A DNA stretch of 64,000 nt from an uncultured Eggerthellaceae bacterium (GCA_958452575.1 CAUDUM010000001.1:372001-436000); one strand, 5' to 3'. Shown: positions 44,741 through 53,526, counted from the stretch's first letter. A program made the numbers and translations. The notes: a model not told the origin generated them from the letters alone.

Positions 44741-45499
44741 TTACAGCTCGGCAGCCTTGTTGATGCAGTTGATGGCATTGAGGCAACGCGGGAAGCCCAG
44801 GTACGGAACAAGCTGCGAGACCACCTTGATGAGGAACGCGCGGTCAAAGCCCAGGTTCATATTGCCCTTGGCATGGGCGGTAAGCTGAGCCTCGCAGCCG
44901 CCCTGAGCAGTCAGCAGGCACAGCGTCACGAGCTCGCGATCCTTCAGGCTCAGACCCTCACGGGTGTACCAATCGCCGAAGCAATTGGAAGACAGCCATT
45001 CGTTGATGTGACGGGTCTCGTCGTCGCCCTGGTTGTAGGACTCGCGCATCTCCTCGCCGAAGATCTGGACCTGCAGCTCGTTGCCGGCGCGGCGGCGATC
45101 CTCGTGAGCCACCGTCGCGGTGCCCTCGAGCGGCAGCTCGATGTTGTGCTGGCGGAACACATCGTTCATCAAGGGGATGAACTTCAGCTGGCGGCCCGAA
45201 CCTTGGTAGGCGACCGCCTGGTACACGACCTCGCGGATCTCGATCGGCTCGATGCCGAACTCCAGAGCGGCCGACACCATAAGCGGGAACACCGTCACGC
45301 TCTGGCAGCCGATTAGCGCGGAGATGACGGAGATGAAGCGGGTGTGATCATCCAAATCGCTGCTGTTGGGCACCTTGTCAAAGGCAAAATTCTCGTAGAT
45401 GGCGGCGAACTCCGGATCGGTCTCGGCCAGCGTTGAGGGAACGCCGGCGAACATCTTGGCGCGGTAGTCCTTGGCCGCCTGGGTGATCTTGATTTCCAT
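44741..45499 (-). CDS. Carboxymuconolactone decarboxylase-like (AhpD-fold) protein
   Basis: A 252-aa protein with two copies of the CMD/AhpD helical fold. The second repeat reads LCLLTAQGGCEAQLTAHAKG, with a single cysteine and a downstream histidine; the CxxC of peroxidase-type AhpD is absent, so a plain antioxidant role is less likely. The ATG at 45499 has GAGGAG eight bases upstream; a TTG two codons earlier is too close to it. The gene is monocistronic, with a terminator at 44616-44667. The substrate is unknown. Confidence 0.8.
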   Translation of the reverse strand: MEIKITQAAKDYRAKMFAGVPSTLAETDPEFAAIYENFAFDKVPNSSDLDDHTRFISVISALIGCQSVTVFPLMVSAALEFGIEPIEIREVVYQAVAYQGSGRQLKFIPLMNDVFRQHNIELPLEGTATVAHEDRRRAGNELQVQIFGEEMRESYNQGDDETRHINEWLSSNCFGDWYTREGLSLKDRELVTLCLLTAQGGCEAQLTAHAKGNMNLGFDRAFLIKVVSQLVPYLGFPRCLNAINCINKAAEL

Positions 45500-45670
45500 G
45501 GTCAATGCTCCTCATGTCTTTGTGCGAACCTAACGCAGCGAACTCCATCACCGCTGCCCCGCTCCTCGCAGGGCGGTCGCCATGTATCTGGGTCAGCATA
45601 CCTTGCTTAACGCAAAATGGAAGAGCGAAAACGCAGTTGAATGCGTAAGGACACATTCCCTCCACGCCTT

Positions 45671-45689
45671 GTCAGGCAAAACGCCTGAC
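45671..45689 (-). terminator. Hairpin after the hydrogenase maturation protease gene
   Basis: Perfect 7-bp arms GTCAGGC and GCCTGAC around AAAAC, 22 bp after the protease stop. There is no T-run on the minus strand, so its strength is uncertain. Confidence 0.4.
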
Positions 45690-45710
45690 CGAAGCCCTAA
45701 ACCAACCGCA

Positions 45711-46328
45711 TTAACGGTCGCGTTCAAGCAAAGCTTGAGGGATTGCGGAAGTGCCGTCCTTGCGCTTGACCTCTGCGCCGAGCTTGAAGAGCTCGGCGAT
45801 CAGCGTTTCGACAAGCTGCGGCAGGGCGTCGAAGACTTTGGGCGTGAGGCCGATAGTGACCTCCGCGGGCGAGGAGTTCTGCACCTGCATGCCCAAGCAC
45901 AGCCCGTCAGCGGAATACCCGAGCAACGTCGCGGCATCGAACAGGTCGATCAGCTTGAGATCATGAAGCGACGCGTTGGCACCCGCATGCCGCGCCATGG
46001 CATCGGGTTGAAAGCGGAACACCGTACCGGGCTCGGCGTCGGTGCCGTCGACCGCGTCGACGGTGATGATGAAATCGCAGGAGTCCACGATGAAGAGCAT
46101 GTCCATGCTCAGGCAGCCGATGTCGTACAGCTCGACGTTGTCGGGGATCTCGTACCCCTCCACCAGCTCCTCGTACACCGCCGGACCGACGCCGTCGTCG
46201 AGCATCAGCTTGTTTCCCACGCACAGGACCGCGATCTTCGCCGGACGCTCCCCGACGGGCAGCTGCTCGACGCCCGTGCGCTTGCCCTCGGACGCCTCCG
46301 CTGCGGCGGTCTTTCCTTCGGCTGCCAT
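45711..46328 (-). CDS. hyaD: NiFe hydrogenase maturation endopeptidase
   Basis: A 205-aa protease of the HybD/HyaD type that removes the C-terminal peptide of the large subunit after nickel insertion. The family opening VLCVGNKLMLDDGVGPAVYEEL is present, with acidic nickel-sensing residues (D44-type in LDDGVG, D in YDIGCLSMDML) and an ITVDAVDGT block. An N-terminal 30-residue extension rich in Ala/Glu precedes the fold. The ATG at 46328 is three bases after the stop of the membrane gene and uses its GGGGGAG as ribosome site. The substrate is the neighbouring HyaB. Confidence 0.85.
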   Translation of the reverse strand: MAAEGKTAAAEASEGKRTGVEQLPVGERPAKIAVLCVGNKLMLDDGVGPAVYEELVEGYEIPDNVELYDIGCLSMDMLFIVDSCDFIITVDAVDGTDAEPGTVFRFQPDAMARHAGANASLHDLKLIDLFDAATLLGYSADGLCLGMQVQNSSPAEVTIGLTPKVFDALPQLVETLIAELFKLGAEVKRKDGTSAIPQALLERDR

Positions 46329-46331
46329 GCG

Positions 46332-46760
46332 CTACTCCCCCATCATCGGTCGGATGACCAGGTTGTAGTACGTCGCGGCGGCGAGCGCGATTACACCGAT
46401 GGCGACGCAGAGGACTGCCCAGACGCGCTGGGATTTGAGGTAGTCCTCCTTGGTCTTGCCGCGCGAGACGGCGCGGTGGGCAGCTATCGGCTGTCCGATC
46501 AGGGTGAACGCGACCGTGATGGCGACCGTGATGGCGAACACGATGACGGCGATCGCGATGGACAGGGCGGTGCGCTGCTCGAAGGCCGCGTAAAAGGTGT
46601 TGTCCGCGATGAGCCACAGCGGATAGAAGATGATCGCGGCCCAGATCCCATGCGCGGGCCCCCAGATGGCGGGCATGAAGAATGCACCGATGTTGAAGCG
46701 GGGAATCCCCTCCATGAACTTCTCCTCGGCGGCGATCTGCTTGTCGTTGAGCTCAGCCAC
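46332..46760 (-). CDS. Small integral membrane protein in the hydrogenase locus
   Basis: A 142-aa protein from the GTG at 46760, preceded by GGGGGAAG. After a polar N-terminus (VAELNDKQIAAEEKF), the conserved-looking block GIPRFNIGAFFMPAIWGPAHG leads into about four hydrophobic segments. Family not recognised. It lies between the hyaABC terminator and the protease gene and is co-transcribed with the latter. An assembly or membrane role for the hydrogenase is inferred only from position. Confidence 0.65.
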   Translation of the reverse strand: MAELNDKQIAAEEKFMEGIPRFNIGAFFMPAIWGPAHGIWAAIIFYPLWLIADNTFYAAFEQRTALSIAIAVIVFAITVAITVAFTLIGQPIAAHRAVSRGKTKEDYLKSQRVWAVLCVAIGVIALAAATYYNLVIRPMMGE

Positions 46761-46825
46761 GGACGATCTTCCCCCATCCAACCACTTTAACGGCACATCG
46801 ATAGCCAGATAAGTATACCCAAGAA

Positions 46826-46859
46826 CGAAAATGGGGACCCGGCGCAATGCCAGGTCCCC
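46826..46859 (-). terminator. Terminator of hyaABC
   Basis: GGGGACC/GGTCCCC arms (46833-46839 and 46853-46859), extended by GGC/GCC inside, followed on the minus strand by ATTTTCGTTCTT. It starts 37 bp after the hyaC stop. Confidence 0.65.
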
Positions 46860-46895
46860 GCCTCTTGTCGGTCTGCGGCTATGCCGTCATCCGAA

Positions 46896-47582
46896 CTAGT
46901 GCTTCAGGTCGTCCTCGCCGACGATGACATGCTTGTCGGGATCGTAGACCAGACCGCCATGCTCCTTATGGAAGAACATGAGCAGCGTGGGGGCGATGCC
47001 CTCGATGTTCGCCAGGTAGATGTGGATGAACATGAAGCAGATGAAGACGTACATCAGGAAGTAGTGGATGATGCGCATCGACATCGCTCCGCCCACCAGC
47101 TCGGTGCCGGCGGCGAAGAAGGGCAGGTTCATCGTGGTGCCCCACAGGCACATGCCCGTGTAGAACATGACGATGATCAGCACCGGGATCAGCAGGTAGC
47201 TGATCTTCTGCGGAACGCCCAGCTTGGCGCCCAGCGGATGGTCCTTCTTCAGGAACAGGTAGTACTTGATCCAGGCGCCCAGCTGATGACGGTTGTCCTT
47301 CTGGGGCAGCCAGGTCTTGTAGTCCTTGACCTGCTTGCGGGTGCCGCCGGTCGGAGCGGACTTGACGAAGAACGCTAAGATCACGCGAACGATGCAGTTG
47401 ATGAACAGCACGAAGCCGCAGAAGATGTGCACGCCGCGCGCGATGCCCATGAAGTCGGGCCAGAACGGGAAGTGGATGCAGAAACCGGTGACGATCAGGC
47501 AGATCATCGCGATCAGGTTGATCCAGTGCGTGATGACGAACGGCAGCGGATGCGCTTCCTTGTAATGAGCGAGATGCGCCAT
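46896..47582 (-). CDS. hyaC: NiFe hydrogenase cytochrome b subunit
   Basis: A 228-aa membrane protein that accepts electrons from the small subunit and passes them to the quinone pool. Four transmembrane helices carry the haem-b histidines typical of the family (PFVITHWINL in helix 1, ARGVHIFCGF in helix 2, and MRIIHYFLMYVFICFMFIHI in helix 4). The ATG at 47582 lies one base after the hyaB stop (TAAgATG). A terminator follows. It completes a periplasm-facing uptake-type hydrogenase. Confidence 0.92.
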   Translation of the reverse strand: MAHLAHYKEAHPLPFVITHWINLIAMICLIVTGFCIHFPFWPDFMGIARGVHIFCGFVLFINCIVRVILAFFVKSAPTGGTRKQVKDYKTWLPQKDNRHQLGAWIKYYLFLKKDHPLGAKLGVPQKISYLLIPVLIIVMFYTGMCLWGTTMNLPFFAAGTELVGGAMSMRIIHYFLMYVFICFMFIHIYLANIEGIAPTLLMFFHKEHGGLVYDPDKHVIVGEDDLKH

Positions 47583-47583
47583 C

Positions 47584-49251
47584 TTACTTCACCCCCCAAG
47601 GGCTCGTGACCGTCTCGAAGCTCTTGCCCGTGGCCGGCTCGGTGATATGGACCGCGCAAGCCGTGCAGGGGTCGAAGCTGTGGACCGTGCGCAGAGCGTT
47701 GATCGGCTTGTCGATCGTGCCGACGGGGCAGCCGATGAGGGCCTGCTCCAGCGGGCCGTTCTCGCCGTTGGCGTTCTTGGGAGCAAGGTTCCACGTGGAC
47801 GGGATGATGATCTGGTAACCGGTGATCTTGCCGTCCTTGACCTCTTCGCTGTGGTAGAGGGCGCCGCGCGGAGCCTCCCAGAAGCCCGTGCCCTTGCCGG
47901 AGATCTGCGACGGAGCGCGGAAGTACTCGCTGTCGCCGCTCTTGACGGCCTCGATGAGCTCGTCGACCCACTCGCGCATGAGACCGGCGATGTAGAGGGT
48001 CTCGATCTGGCGGATGGCCGTGCGGCCGAGCGTGGACTGGGCGACGCTGAAGTCGCCGGGTGCGCCGAGCGTCTCCAGCAGGCCGTCGACCTGGTCGACG
48101 ATGAAGGGCACGCCGCGCACGTAGGCGGAGAGCAGACGGGCCATGGAACCGGCCTCCATCGGCTTTCCGTCGTAGGCGGGGCACTTGACCCAGGAGTAAC
48201 GATCCTCGACGTTGTACTCGGTGAACTCGGGCTCGGTGGTGAAGTACGGGGACGTGTAGGTGTCCTCGCCCTTGTACCAGGAGTGGCCGACGTACTCAGT
48301 GATGAGGTTCTCCTGGACGTCGGAGACGTTCAGGTTCTCATCGAGAACGCCCATGGGCATGTAGCGGTTCTTCATCTGCTCGATGTAGTCGCCGCCGAAG
48401 CCCTCGGCGCGCTCGAACACGCCCCAGGCGATGTAGCGGCCGCAGCCCTTGCCGAAGTTGAACGCCTCGCTGTAGTACGGAGCCAGCGCCAGCGTATCGG
48501 GGATCATGGTCGCCTCGACCCAGTTGTAGATCTCGTCGCACAGCGCCTTGAGGTCATCCAGCTTCTGCTGGGTGGGCACGAAGGAGGTGCCGCCGGGGAT
48601 CAGGGTCATGACGTGCGGCATCTTGCCGCCGAGCAGAGCGGCCACCTCGGATGCCTTGGCCTGCATCTTGAGCGCCTCGAGGTAGTGGGCGGTGCAGATC
48701 AGGTCGAGCTCGGGGGGCAGCTTGTAGGCGGTGCCGTCGTCGGCGTCGAACCAGTTGCCGGAGAAGATGGACAGCTGGCCGTTGGCGGCGAACGCAGCCA
48801 GGCGCTCCTTGAGTGCCACGAAGTCGGAATTCATGGACGTGCCGGCAGCCTGGGCCAGATCATAGGCGTCGGCCGGATCGGCGGTGAGCGCGTTCAAGGG
48901 GTTCACGTAGTCCAGCGCAGCCAGGTTGTAGAACCACAGGATGTTGCTGTGCAGGAACTGCGCGCCCTCGATGAGGTTGCGGATGATGCGCGCGTTGTTC
49001 GGAATGGTGATGCCGTAGGCCTTCTCAGCGGCGATGGAGGAGGCATGCGCGTGGGAAACCGGGCAGACGCCGCAGATGCGCTGCACGATCTGCGCAGCGT
49101 CCTCAGGCGTGCGGTTCTCCACCACAAGCTCCATGCCGCGGAAGCAGCCGCCGGACACCCATGCATCCGACACGACGCCGTTCTGAACCTCCATCTCGAC
49201 GCGCAGATGACCCTCGATGCGGGTGATCGGGTCGATGACTGAACGAGTCAT
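47584..49251 (-). CDS. hyaB: NiFe hydrogenase large subunit
   Basis: A 555-aa catalytic subunit that holds the NiFe(CN)2CO centre. The two nickel motifs are complete: R58-ICGVC63 near the N-terminus and D527-PCTACAVH535 near the C-terminus. The 20 residues after H535 are the peptide removed by the maturation protease encoded at 45711. The subunit has no signal peptide and is exported with HyaA through the Tat pathway. The ATG at 49251 is seven bases after the hyaA stop. Together with HyaA and HyaC it oxidises H2 at the outer face of the membrane. Confidence 0.95.
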   Translation of the reverse strand: MTRSVIDPITRIEGHLRVEMEVQNGVVSDAWVSGGCFRGMELVVENRTPEDAAQIVQRICGVCPVSHAHASSIAAEKAYGITIPNNARIIRNLIEGAQFLHSNILWFYNLAALDYVNPLNALTADPADAYDLAQAAGTSMNSDFVALKERLAAFAANGQLSIFSGNWFDADDGTAYKLPPELDLICTAHYLEALKMQAKASEVAALLGGKMPHVMTLIPGGTSFVPTQQKLDDLKALCDEIYNWVEATMIPDTLALAPYYSEAFNFGKGCGRYIAWGVFERAEGFGGDYIEQMKNRYMPMGVLDENLNVSDVQENLITEYVGHSWYKGEDTYTSPYFTTEPEFTEYNVEDRYSWVKCPAYDGKPMEAGSMARLLSAYVRGVPFIVDQVDGLLETLGAPGDFSVAQSTLGRTAIRQIETLYIAGLMREWVDELIEAVKSGDSEYFRAPSQISGKGTGFWEAPRGALYHSEEVKDGKITGYQIIIPSTWNLAPKNANGENGPLEQALIGCPVGTIDKPINALRTVHSFDPCTACAVHITEPATGKSFETVTSPWGVK

Positions 49252-49257
49252 GCGGGC

Positions 49258-50541
49258 TTACCTCCCTTCTTCGTTGTCGGATTCGACGGCCTTGGCGGAG
49301 GCGGTGCCGGCGTTCTCCTTGGCCAGCTGCTTGTTCTCCTCGGTCGTCAGGTCGTATTTGCCGATGGAAGCCTCGGGGTGCTTGGCATCCCAAGCGCGGA
49401 CGGGCTCGAAGTCGGCGCCGCCGTCCATGCGGCCGGAGATCTTCATGCCGAAGCCGTGCACGACAAGCGCAGCGGCCAGCAGGCCCGTGATGCCCAGGGC
49501 GATCGTGCCGGGCTGGATCATCCAGTCGCCGATCAGCAGGTCGCGATGACGCTTGAAGAACGGCGTGTTGACCTCGACCCAGTTGTCGCCGGGATCGTTG
49601 GGGTTGGCCTCGCAGCAACCGATGCAGGGGGCGCCGGCCTGGACGCACCAGCTGCGGCGGTTGTTCCACAGCGTGACGCCGCAGGTGGACTTGGTCTGCG
49701 GACCGCGGCAACCGACCGGATACAGACAGTAGCCCTTGGCCTCCTCCTCGGAGCCGAACTCGTAGACGAACTCGCCGTTCTCAAAGTGACCGCGACGCTC
49801 GCAGTTGTCGTGGATCGTCTGATCGAAGATCAAAGCGGGCTTGTTGTCCGGGGTCAGCTTGGGCAGCTGGTTCATCATGACGACGTCGACCAGCACGGCC
49901 ATCAGCCACTCGGGGTTGGCCGGGCAGCCGGGGACGTTAACGACCGGCACGTCGATGCCGACCTTCTGCAGATACTGCTGGACGCCCAGCGCGCCGGCGG
50001 AGTTGGGGTTGGCGCCCATCCAACCGCCGTTGACCGCGCAAGAACCCAACGCGATGACGGCGTTGGCGTTGGCGGCAGCCTCGACCAGATGCTCGGTACC
50101 GGGCATATCGGCCACGCGCAGCGCCTGGCCTCCCCAGCCCTCCAGCACGGCACCCTCGTAGATGAGGATGTAGTTTCCAGCCTCGATCGTCTGCGCCTTG
50201 GCCTCCTCCATGGAGTGACCGGCAGCAGCGGACAGGGTCTCGGAGTAGTTCAGGGAGATCATCTCCAGAACCACCGTGGCCGGATCAGGCGTCTCCACCT
50301 GAGCGAAGGACTCCGTGCAGCCCGTGCAGGAAGCGCCCTCGATCCAGATGACCGGATACAGATTGCCCCTCGTTGCGCCGATCACGGATTCCTCGAGCGC
50401 CTGCGCCACACGCGGAGCAGCCAGCTCGCCCAGCCCGGCTGCGACGGCGATAGCGCCGCAGAGTTTCATGAAGCTGCGACGCGTTACGCCACGCGCCTCG
50501 AGCATGCCCTGAAACTCAGTAGCCATGGCTTCAGTTCCCAT
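49258..50541 (-). CDS. hyaA: NiFe hydrogenase small subunit with Tat signal
   Basis: A 427-aa iron-sulfur subunit. The N-terminus has a twin-arginine signal (VTRRSFMKLCGAIAVAAG, R21-R22) and the C-terminal region has one membrane anchor (ALGITGLLAAALVVHGFG). Cysteines for three FeS clusters are visible, including EGASCTGCTES (proximal), ALGSCAVNGG, NVPGCPANPEW, and the later HDNCERRGHF and CIGCCE groups. The start is the ATG at 50541 with AGGAGGT six bases upstream; a GTG two codons earlier is too close to that site. First gene of hyaABC. Confidence 0.95.
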   Translation of the reverse strand: MGTEAMATEFQGMLEARGVTRRSFMKLCGAIAVAAGLGELAAPRVAQALEESVIGATRGNLYPVIWIEGASCTGCTESFAQVETPDPATVVLEMISLNYSETLSAAAGHSMEEAKAQTIEAGNYILIYEGAVLEGWGGQALRVADMPGTEHLVEAAANANAVIALGSCAVNGGWMGANPNSAGALGVQQYLQKVGIDVPVVNVPGCPANPEWLMAVLVDVVMMNQLPKLTPDNKPALIFDQTIHDNCERRGHFENGEFVYEFGSEEEAKGYCLYPVGCRGPQTKSTCGVTLWNNRRSWCVQAGAPCIGCCEANPNDPGDNWVEVNTPFFKRHRDLLIGDWMIQPGTIALGITGLLAAALVVHGFGMKISGRMDGGADFEPVRAWDAKHPEASIGKYDLTTEENKQLAKENAGTASAKAVESDNEEGR

Positions 50542-50585
50542 GCGCACACCTCCTCTTGGTGTCCTCGTCTTGTACGCTGCGAATC

Positions 50586-50686
50586 ATTATCCACATAACA
50601 AGCACGAATTTAAGAGGAGTGCATCAAAAAGTCCCCACATCTCCGTCAATGGCGCGAAAATGTTACGAACCTGTTTTTTGGTAACA
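50586..50686 (-). promoter_or_regulatory. Putative hyaA promoter and upstream dyad
   Basis: On the minus strand a GATAAT (50591-50586) lies about 45 nt before the hyaA start, with a poor -35. Further upstream is the dyad TGTTAC-N14-GTAACA (50661-50666 and 50681-50686), shaped like a regulator site. No FNR-type TTGAT-N4-ATCAA sequence was seen. Confidence 0.35.
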
Positions 50687-50998
50687 ACTTGGGACGATGC
50701 GCTCGACGCGGGGGCGTTCGGATCCGCGCGCGGAACTGCGCGCGAAGCCGTGAAACGCCCTCCCCCATCAGGCTTGGACGGCCGTGGCGGGCTGCCGCAG
50801 CCCCGTGCGATTCATCGAGTTGAAACAATGCTCGGATACCATCGTTGGATATCGCATCCGGCCGCCGGATGCGGGACGCGGCCGAATGCGCGAAGGTTTT
50901 ACGTTTCCCCGCGCCTGCGCGTCCCTATAATAGATGAGTTGCGGAAAATGCTTCTTGCGAAGCGTTCGCCGCCCCCTTGAATCGCGAAAGGAACCCCC
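50687..50998. other. Gap upstream of pheA
   Basis: The remaining part of the 457-bp gap between the divergent hyaA and pheA genes. It holds the pheA -10 element and ribosome site. Otherwise it is GC-rich sequence with no convincing gene, T-box or leader peptide. Confidence 0.4.
50926..50931 (+). promoter_or_regulatory. -10 element of pheA
   Basis: Perfect TATAAT with GTTTCC 17 bp upstream (weak -35). Transcription would start near 50938, about 60 nt before the pheA ATG; AAAGGA precedes that ATG. Confidence 0.45.
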
Positions 50999-51850
50999 AT
51001 GGCATCCAAGGCAACGGCACTCGCCTTCCTCGGGCCGATCGGCACCTATTCCGACGAAGCCGCCCGCGCGTTCGCGTCGAGGCTGGGAATCGACAACCCG
51101 ACGTTTATCGAGTGCTCATCGTTCGACGAGGTGTTCGATTACGTCGATCGCGGCAGATGCGAGTACGGCGTCGTCGCCAAGGAAAACGCGCTCGAGGGCC
51201 CCGTCACGGCCACCTTGGACAATTTCGCGTTCAAAAGCTCCGCCGTCATCCTCGGCGAAGAGGTCGTGGACATCCACCATTGCCTGGTGACGCACCCCGA
51301 TGCCCAGATCGAAGACATCACCACCGTTGCCTCGCATGCGCAGGGCTTGGCGCAATGCCGCCGCTTCCTGGCCGAGAAGCTGCCGGGCCGCGCATCGATC
51401 ATCACGTCGTCCACCGCCGAGAGCGCGCGCCTTGCCGCCAGCAATCCCCACGTCGCCGGCATCGCCAATGAACTGGCGGCCCAAACCCACGGCGCTGTGG
51501 TGCGCGAGCGCGACATCGAGGACCATTTTGGCAACCAGACCCTGTTCGCGCTGATCGGACGTCAAGGCCACGAGCCCGTGTTCACTGGCGACCGCTACAA
51601 AACCACGCTCGCGCTGTTCTTGCAACAGGATCGCGCCGGCACGCTGAACATGATCCTGTCGGAGTTCGCGTACGCGGGCATCAACCTGTCGCTGATCCAA
51701 TCGCGCCCCACCAAGCAGTCCCTGGGCGACTACATGTTCTTCATCGAGTTCGAGCAATCCGTCAACGAGCTGCCCGTCCAAACGGCGCTCAACTGCCTGC
51801 GCCTCAAGCTGCGCGAAGTGAAGATCCTCGGCTGCTATCCGGTGCTGTAA
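50999..51850 (+). CDS. pheA: Prephenate dehydratase
   Basis: A 283-aa monofunctional enzyme that converts prephenate to phenylpyruvate for phenylalanine synthesis. The N-terminal half has the substrate-binding start ALAFLGPIGTYSDEAA and YGVVAKENALEGPVT. The central ANELAAQTHGAVVRERDIED and NQTLFALIGR precede a C-terminal ACT domain (LFLQQDRAGTLNMILSEFA ... GINLSLIQSRP), the usual phenylalanine sensor. There is no chorismate mutase domain. AAAGGA lies upstream of the ATG. Monocistronic; convergent with mntP across a large hairpin element. Confidence 0.93.
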   Translation: MASKATALAFLGPIGTYSDEAARAFASRLGIDNPTFIECSSFDEVFDYVDRGRCEYGVVAKENALEGPVTATLDNFAFKSSAVILGEEVVDIHHCLVTHPDAQIEDITTVASHAQGLAQCRRFLAEKLPGRASIITSSTAESARLAASNPHVAGIANELAAQTHGAVVRERDIEDHFGNQTLFALIGRQGHEPVFTGDRYKTTLALFLQQDRAGTLNMILSEFAYAGINLSLIQSRPTKQSLGDYMFFIEFEQSVNELPVQTALNCLRLKLREVKILGCYPVL

Positions 51851-51878
51851 GGGCGAACTCTTCCTAACGCAAAAGCAG

Positions 51879-52003
51879 AAAAACCGTCTCGCGAGATTGG
51901 ATCAGGGGCTCGCGCGCAGTATGCGCAGCCCTATAAACGCGATCGAAGATCGCGTTAGTCAAGGCGAGCACCTGTTTGAGCACGTGCCCCTGATCCAATC
52001 TCG
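51879..52003. terminator. 112-nt cruciform element with 18-bp perfect stem, bidirectional terminator candidate
   Basis: Arms 51892-51909 and 51986-52003 are perfectly complementary over 18 bp. Inside lies a second perfect 9-bp hairpin AACGCGATC-gaa-GATCGCGTT (51936-51956), so the whole can fold as a branched structure. On the minus strand it is followed by a T5 run (51883-51879), suitable for ending mntP transcription. It separates convergent pheA and mntP. Its length and inner structure are unusual for a simple terminator. Confidence 0.55.
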
Positions 52004-52031
52004 ATGGAGGAGCCACGAGCGGCACGGAAAA

Positions 52032-52613
52032 TCAGATCGCTATGATTCCCAGATGCTCGAGCAGGATCTTCAGCCCGATGAGGATCAGCACGACGCCTCC
52101 GACGATCGTCGCGGGCTTCTCGAACCGAGCGCCGAAGAAGTGACCGATCGCCACGCCCGCAAACGAGAGCGCGAACGTGATGACGCCGATTAGCGTCACG
52201 GCAGGAACGATATCCACCTGCAGAAACGCGAAGGTGATGCCCACCGCCAGCGCATCGATGCTCGTCGCGATCGCAAGCATCGTCAATTCCTTGAGATCAA
52301 GGGGGGCATTGGCAGATGCCGCATCATCGTCCCTTTCGTCATCATGGAACGCATCGAAAAGCATCTTGCCGCCGATGAACGCCAGCAAAGCGAACGCGAT
52401 CCAATGGTCGACGGGTGAGATATAAGACTGGAACCCTGTTCCGAGCACCCATCCGATGACGGGCATCACCGCCTGGAACACGCCGAAGAACAGCGCGATG
52501 ACAAAAGCTTGGCGCATGTTCAGGCGCTTCATCCCCAGCCCTTTGCAGACCGAAACCGCGAACGCGTCCATCGACAGCCCTGCTCCGATGAGCGCCAACT
52601 CGATAATCCCCAT
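52032..52613 (-). CDS. mntP: Manganese efflux pump MntP
   Basis: A 193-aa membrane protein with six helices that exports Mn2+. The paired family motifs with membrane aspartates are present in each half: GLSMDAFAVSVCKG near residue 12 and TSIDALAVGITFAF in the second half. A charged central loop (DAFHDDERDDDAA) separates them. It begins 14 bp after the stop of the upstream glycosylase gene, so it is co-transcribed. No yybP-ykoY type leader is possible at that distance. Confidence 0.92.
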   Translation of the reverse strand: MGIIELALIGAGLSMDAFAVSVCKGLGMKRLNMRQAFVIALFFGVFQAVMPVIGWVLGTGFQSYISPVDHWIAFALLAFIGGKMLFDAFHDDERDDDAASANAPLDLKELTMLAIATSIDALAVGITFAFLQVDIVPAVTLIGVITFALSFAGVAIGHFFGARFEKPATIVGGVVLILIGLKILLEHLGIIAI

Positions 52614-52627
52614 CTATCCTCTTCCCA

Positions 52628-53521
52628 TCAGGAGACGAGCAGCGAGCCCGTTCGTTTGAAAAATCCCTCGACGGCAAGGTCGTCGATGATCGAAGCGATC
52701 TCCTCCTCCGACGCGCCGTCGCGACCCGCTTTGCGTTCGGTCTCGTTGAGAAGGAATGCCGCCTTGGAAGCTTCGATGCCCTCGGCTCCAGCAGCCAGGA
52801 CGATGCGGATGAGCTCGGCGCGCTTCTGGCGACGCGAGCCCTCGAACGCGCTCTGCCGCGTATGGTGCGCGCTGCGGCGCGAGGGGTTGGGAAGCGTCGC
52901 TTTGAGGTTGGCGCCGTAATCGAGCAGCGCATAATACCAGTCTCGCGCGTGGTCGGCAGGGCAAGAGATCTCGACGAGCGGGTTCAATGCGGCATCCTTG
53001 ACGCCGTCCTGGCCGGGAAAAAGCTCGTGAAGGAACACCGTGCGAACATTGGTCTCGAGATAGAGCGCAGGGCGGTCGAAGGCGAACGCGACCACTCCCG
53101 CAGCGGTGGCGGGTCCGATGCCGGGAAGTTTAACCAGCTCGTCGACGGAGTCGGGAAGCAGACCGCCATGCTCGGCGGAGCAGATGTCGGCACATCGCTT
53201 GAGGGCGAGCGCCCTGCGGTTGTAGCCGAGCCCCTGCCATTGCGAGAGCACGTCGGAGGTGCCGGCCGATGCGAGCGCATCGATCGTCGGAAACAGCGAG
53301 AGGAAACGCGGCCAGTAATCGAGCACGCGTTTGACCTGCGTTTGCTGCAGCATGACCTCAGAGACAAGAACCGCATACGGGTCGTCGATATAACGCCAGG
53401 GCAGATCGCGATGATGGATCCTGCCCTGCTCCCATACGCGAGCACGGAACCCGTCCAAAGAAAGGACGTCCTCCGGCCACGCCGAAGGACGTCCGCATCG
53501 ATTAAGACCGGCTTGAGCCAC
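52628..53521 (-). CDS. HhH-GPD DNA glycosylase, MutY-like, without iron-sulfur cluster
   Basis: A 297-aa member of the adenine glycosylase group. The catalytic glutamate motif SEVMLQQTQV and the helix-hairpin-helix LPGIGPATAAGVVAFAF are clear. The usual LDGNV aspartate is replaced in YLETNVRTVF, and the four cysteines that bind a 4Fe-4S cluster in MutY are missing from the region after LLDYGAN (LKATLPNPSRRSAHH). It therefore belongs to a cluster-free subfamily; the base removed is uncertain. The GTG at 53521 begins six bases after the Rrf2 gene stop; a TTG at 53458 with GGAGG upstream is an alternative start. Confidence 0.78.
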   Translation of the reverse strand: MAQAGLNRCGRPSAWPEDVLSLDGFRARVWEQGRIHHRDLPWRYIDDPYAVLVSEVMLQQTQVKRVLDYWPRFLSLFPTIDALASAGTSDVLSQWQGLGYNRRALALKRCADICSAEHGGLLPDSVDELVKLPGIGPATAAGVVAFAFDRPALYLETNVRTVFLHELFPGQDGVKDAALNPLVEISCPADHARDWYYALLDYGANLKATLPNPSRRSAHHTRQSAFEGSRRQKRAELIRIVLAAGAEGIEASKAAFLLNETERKAGRDGASEEEIASIIDDLAVEGFFKRTGSLLVS

Positions 53522-53526
53522 CTCGC

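Noticed and set aside
47647..49242. A 531-codon plus-strand frame opposite hyaB
   Set aside because: Antisense shadow of the hydrogenase large subunit.
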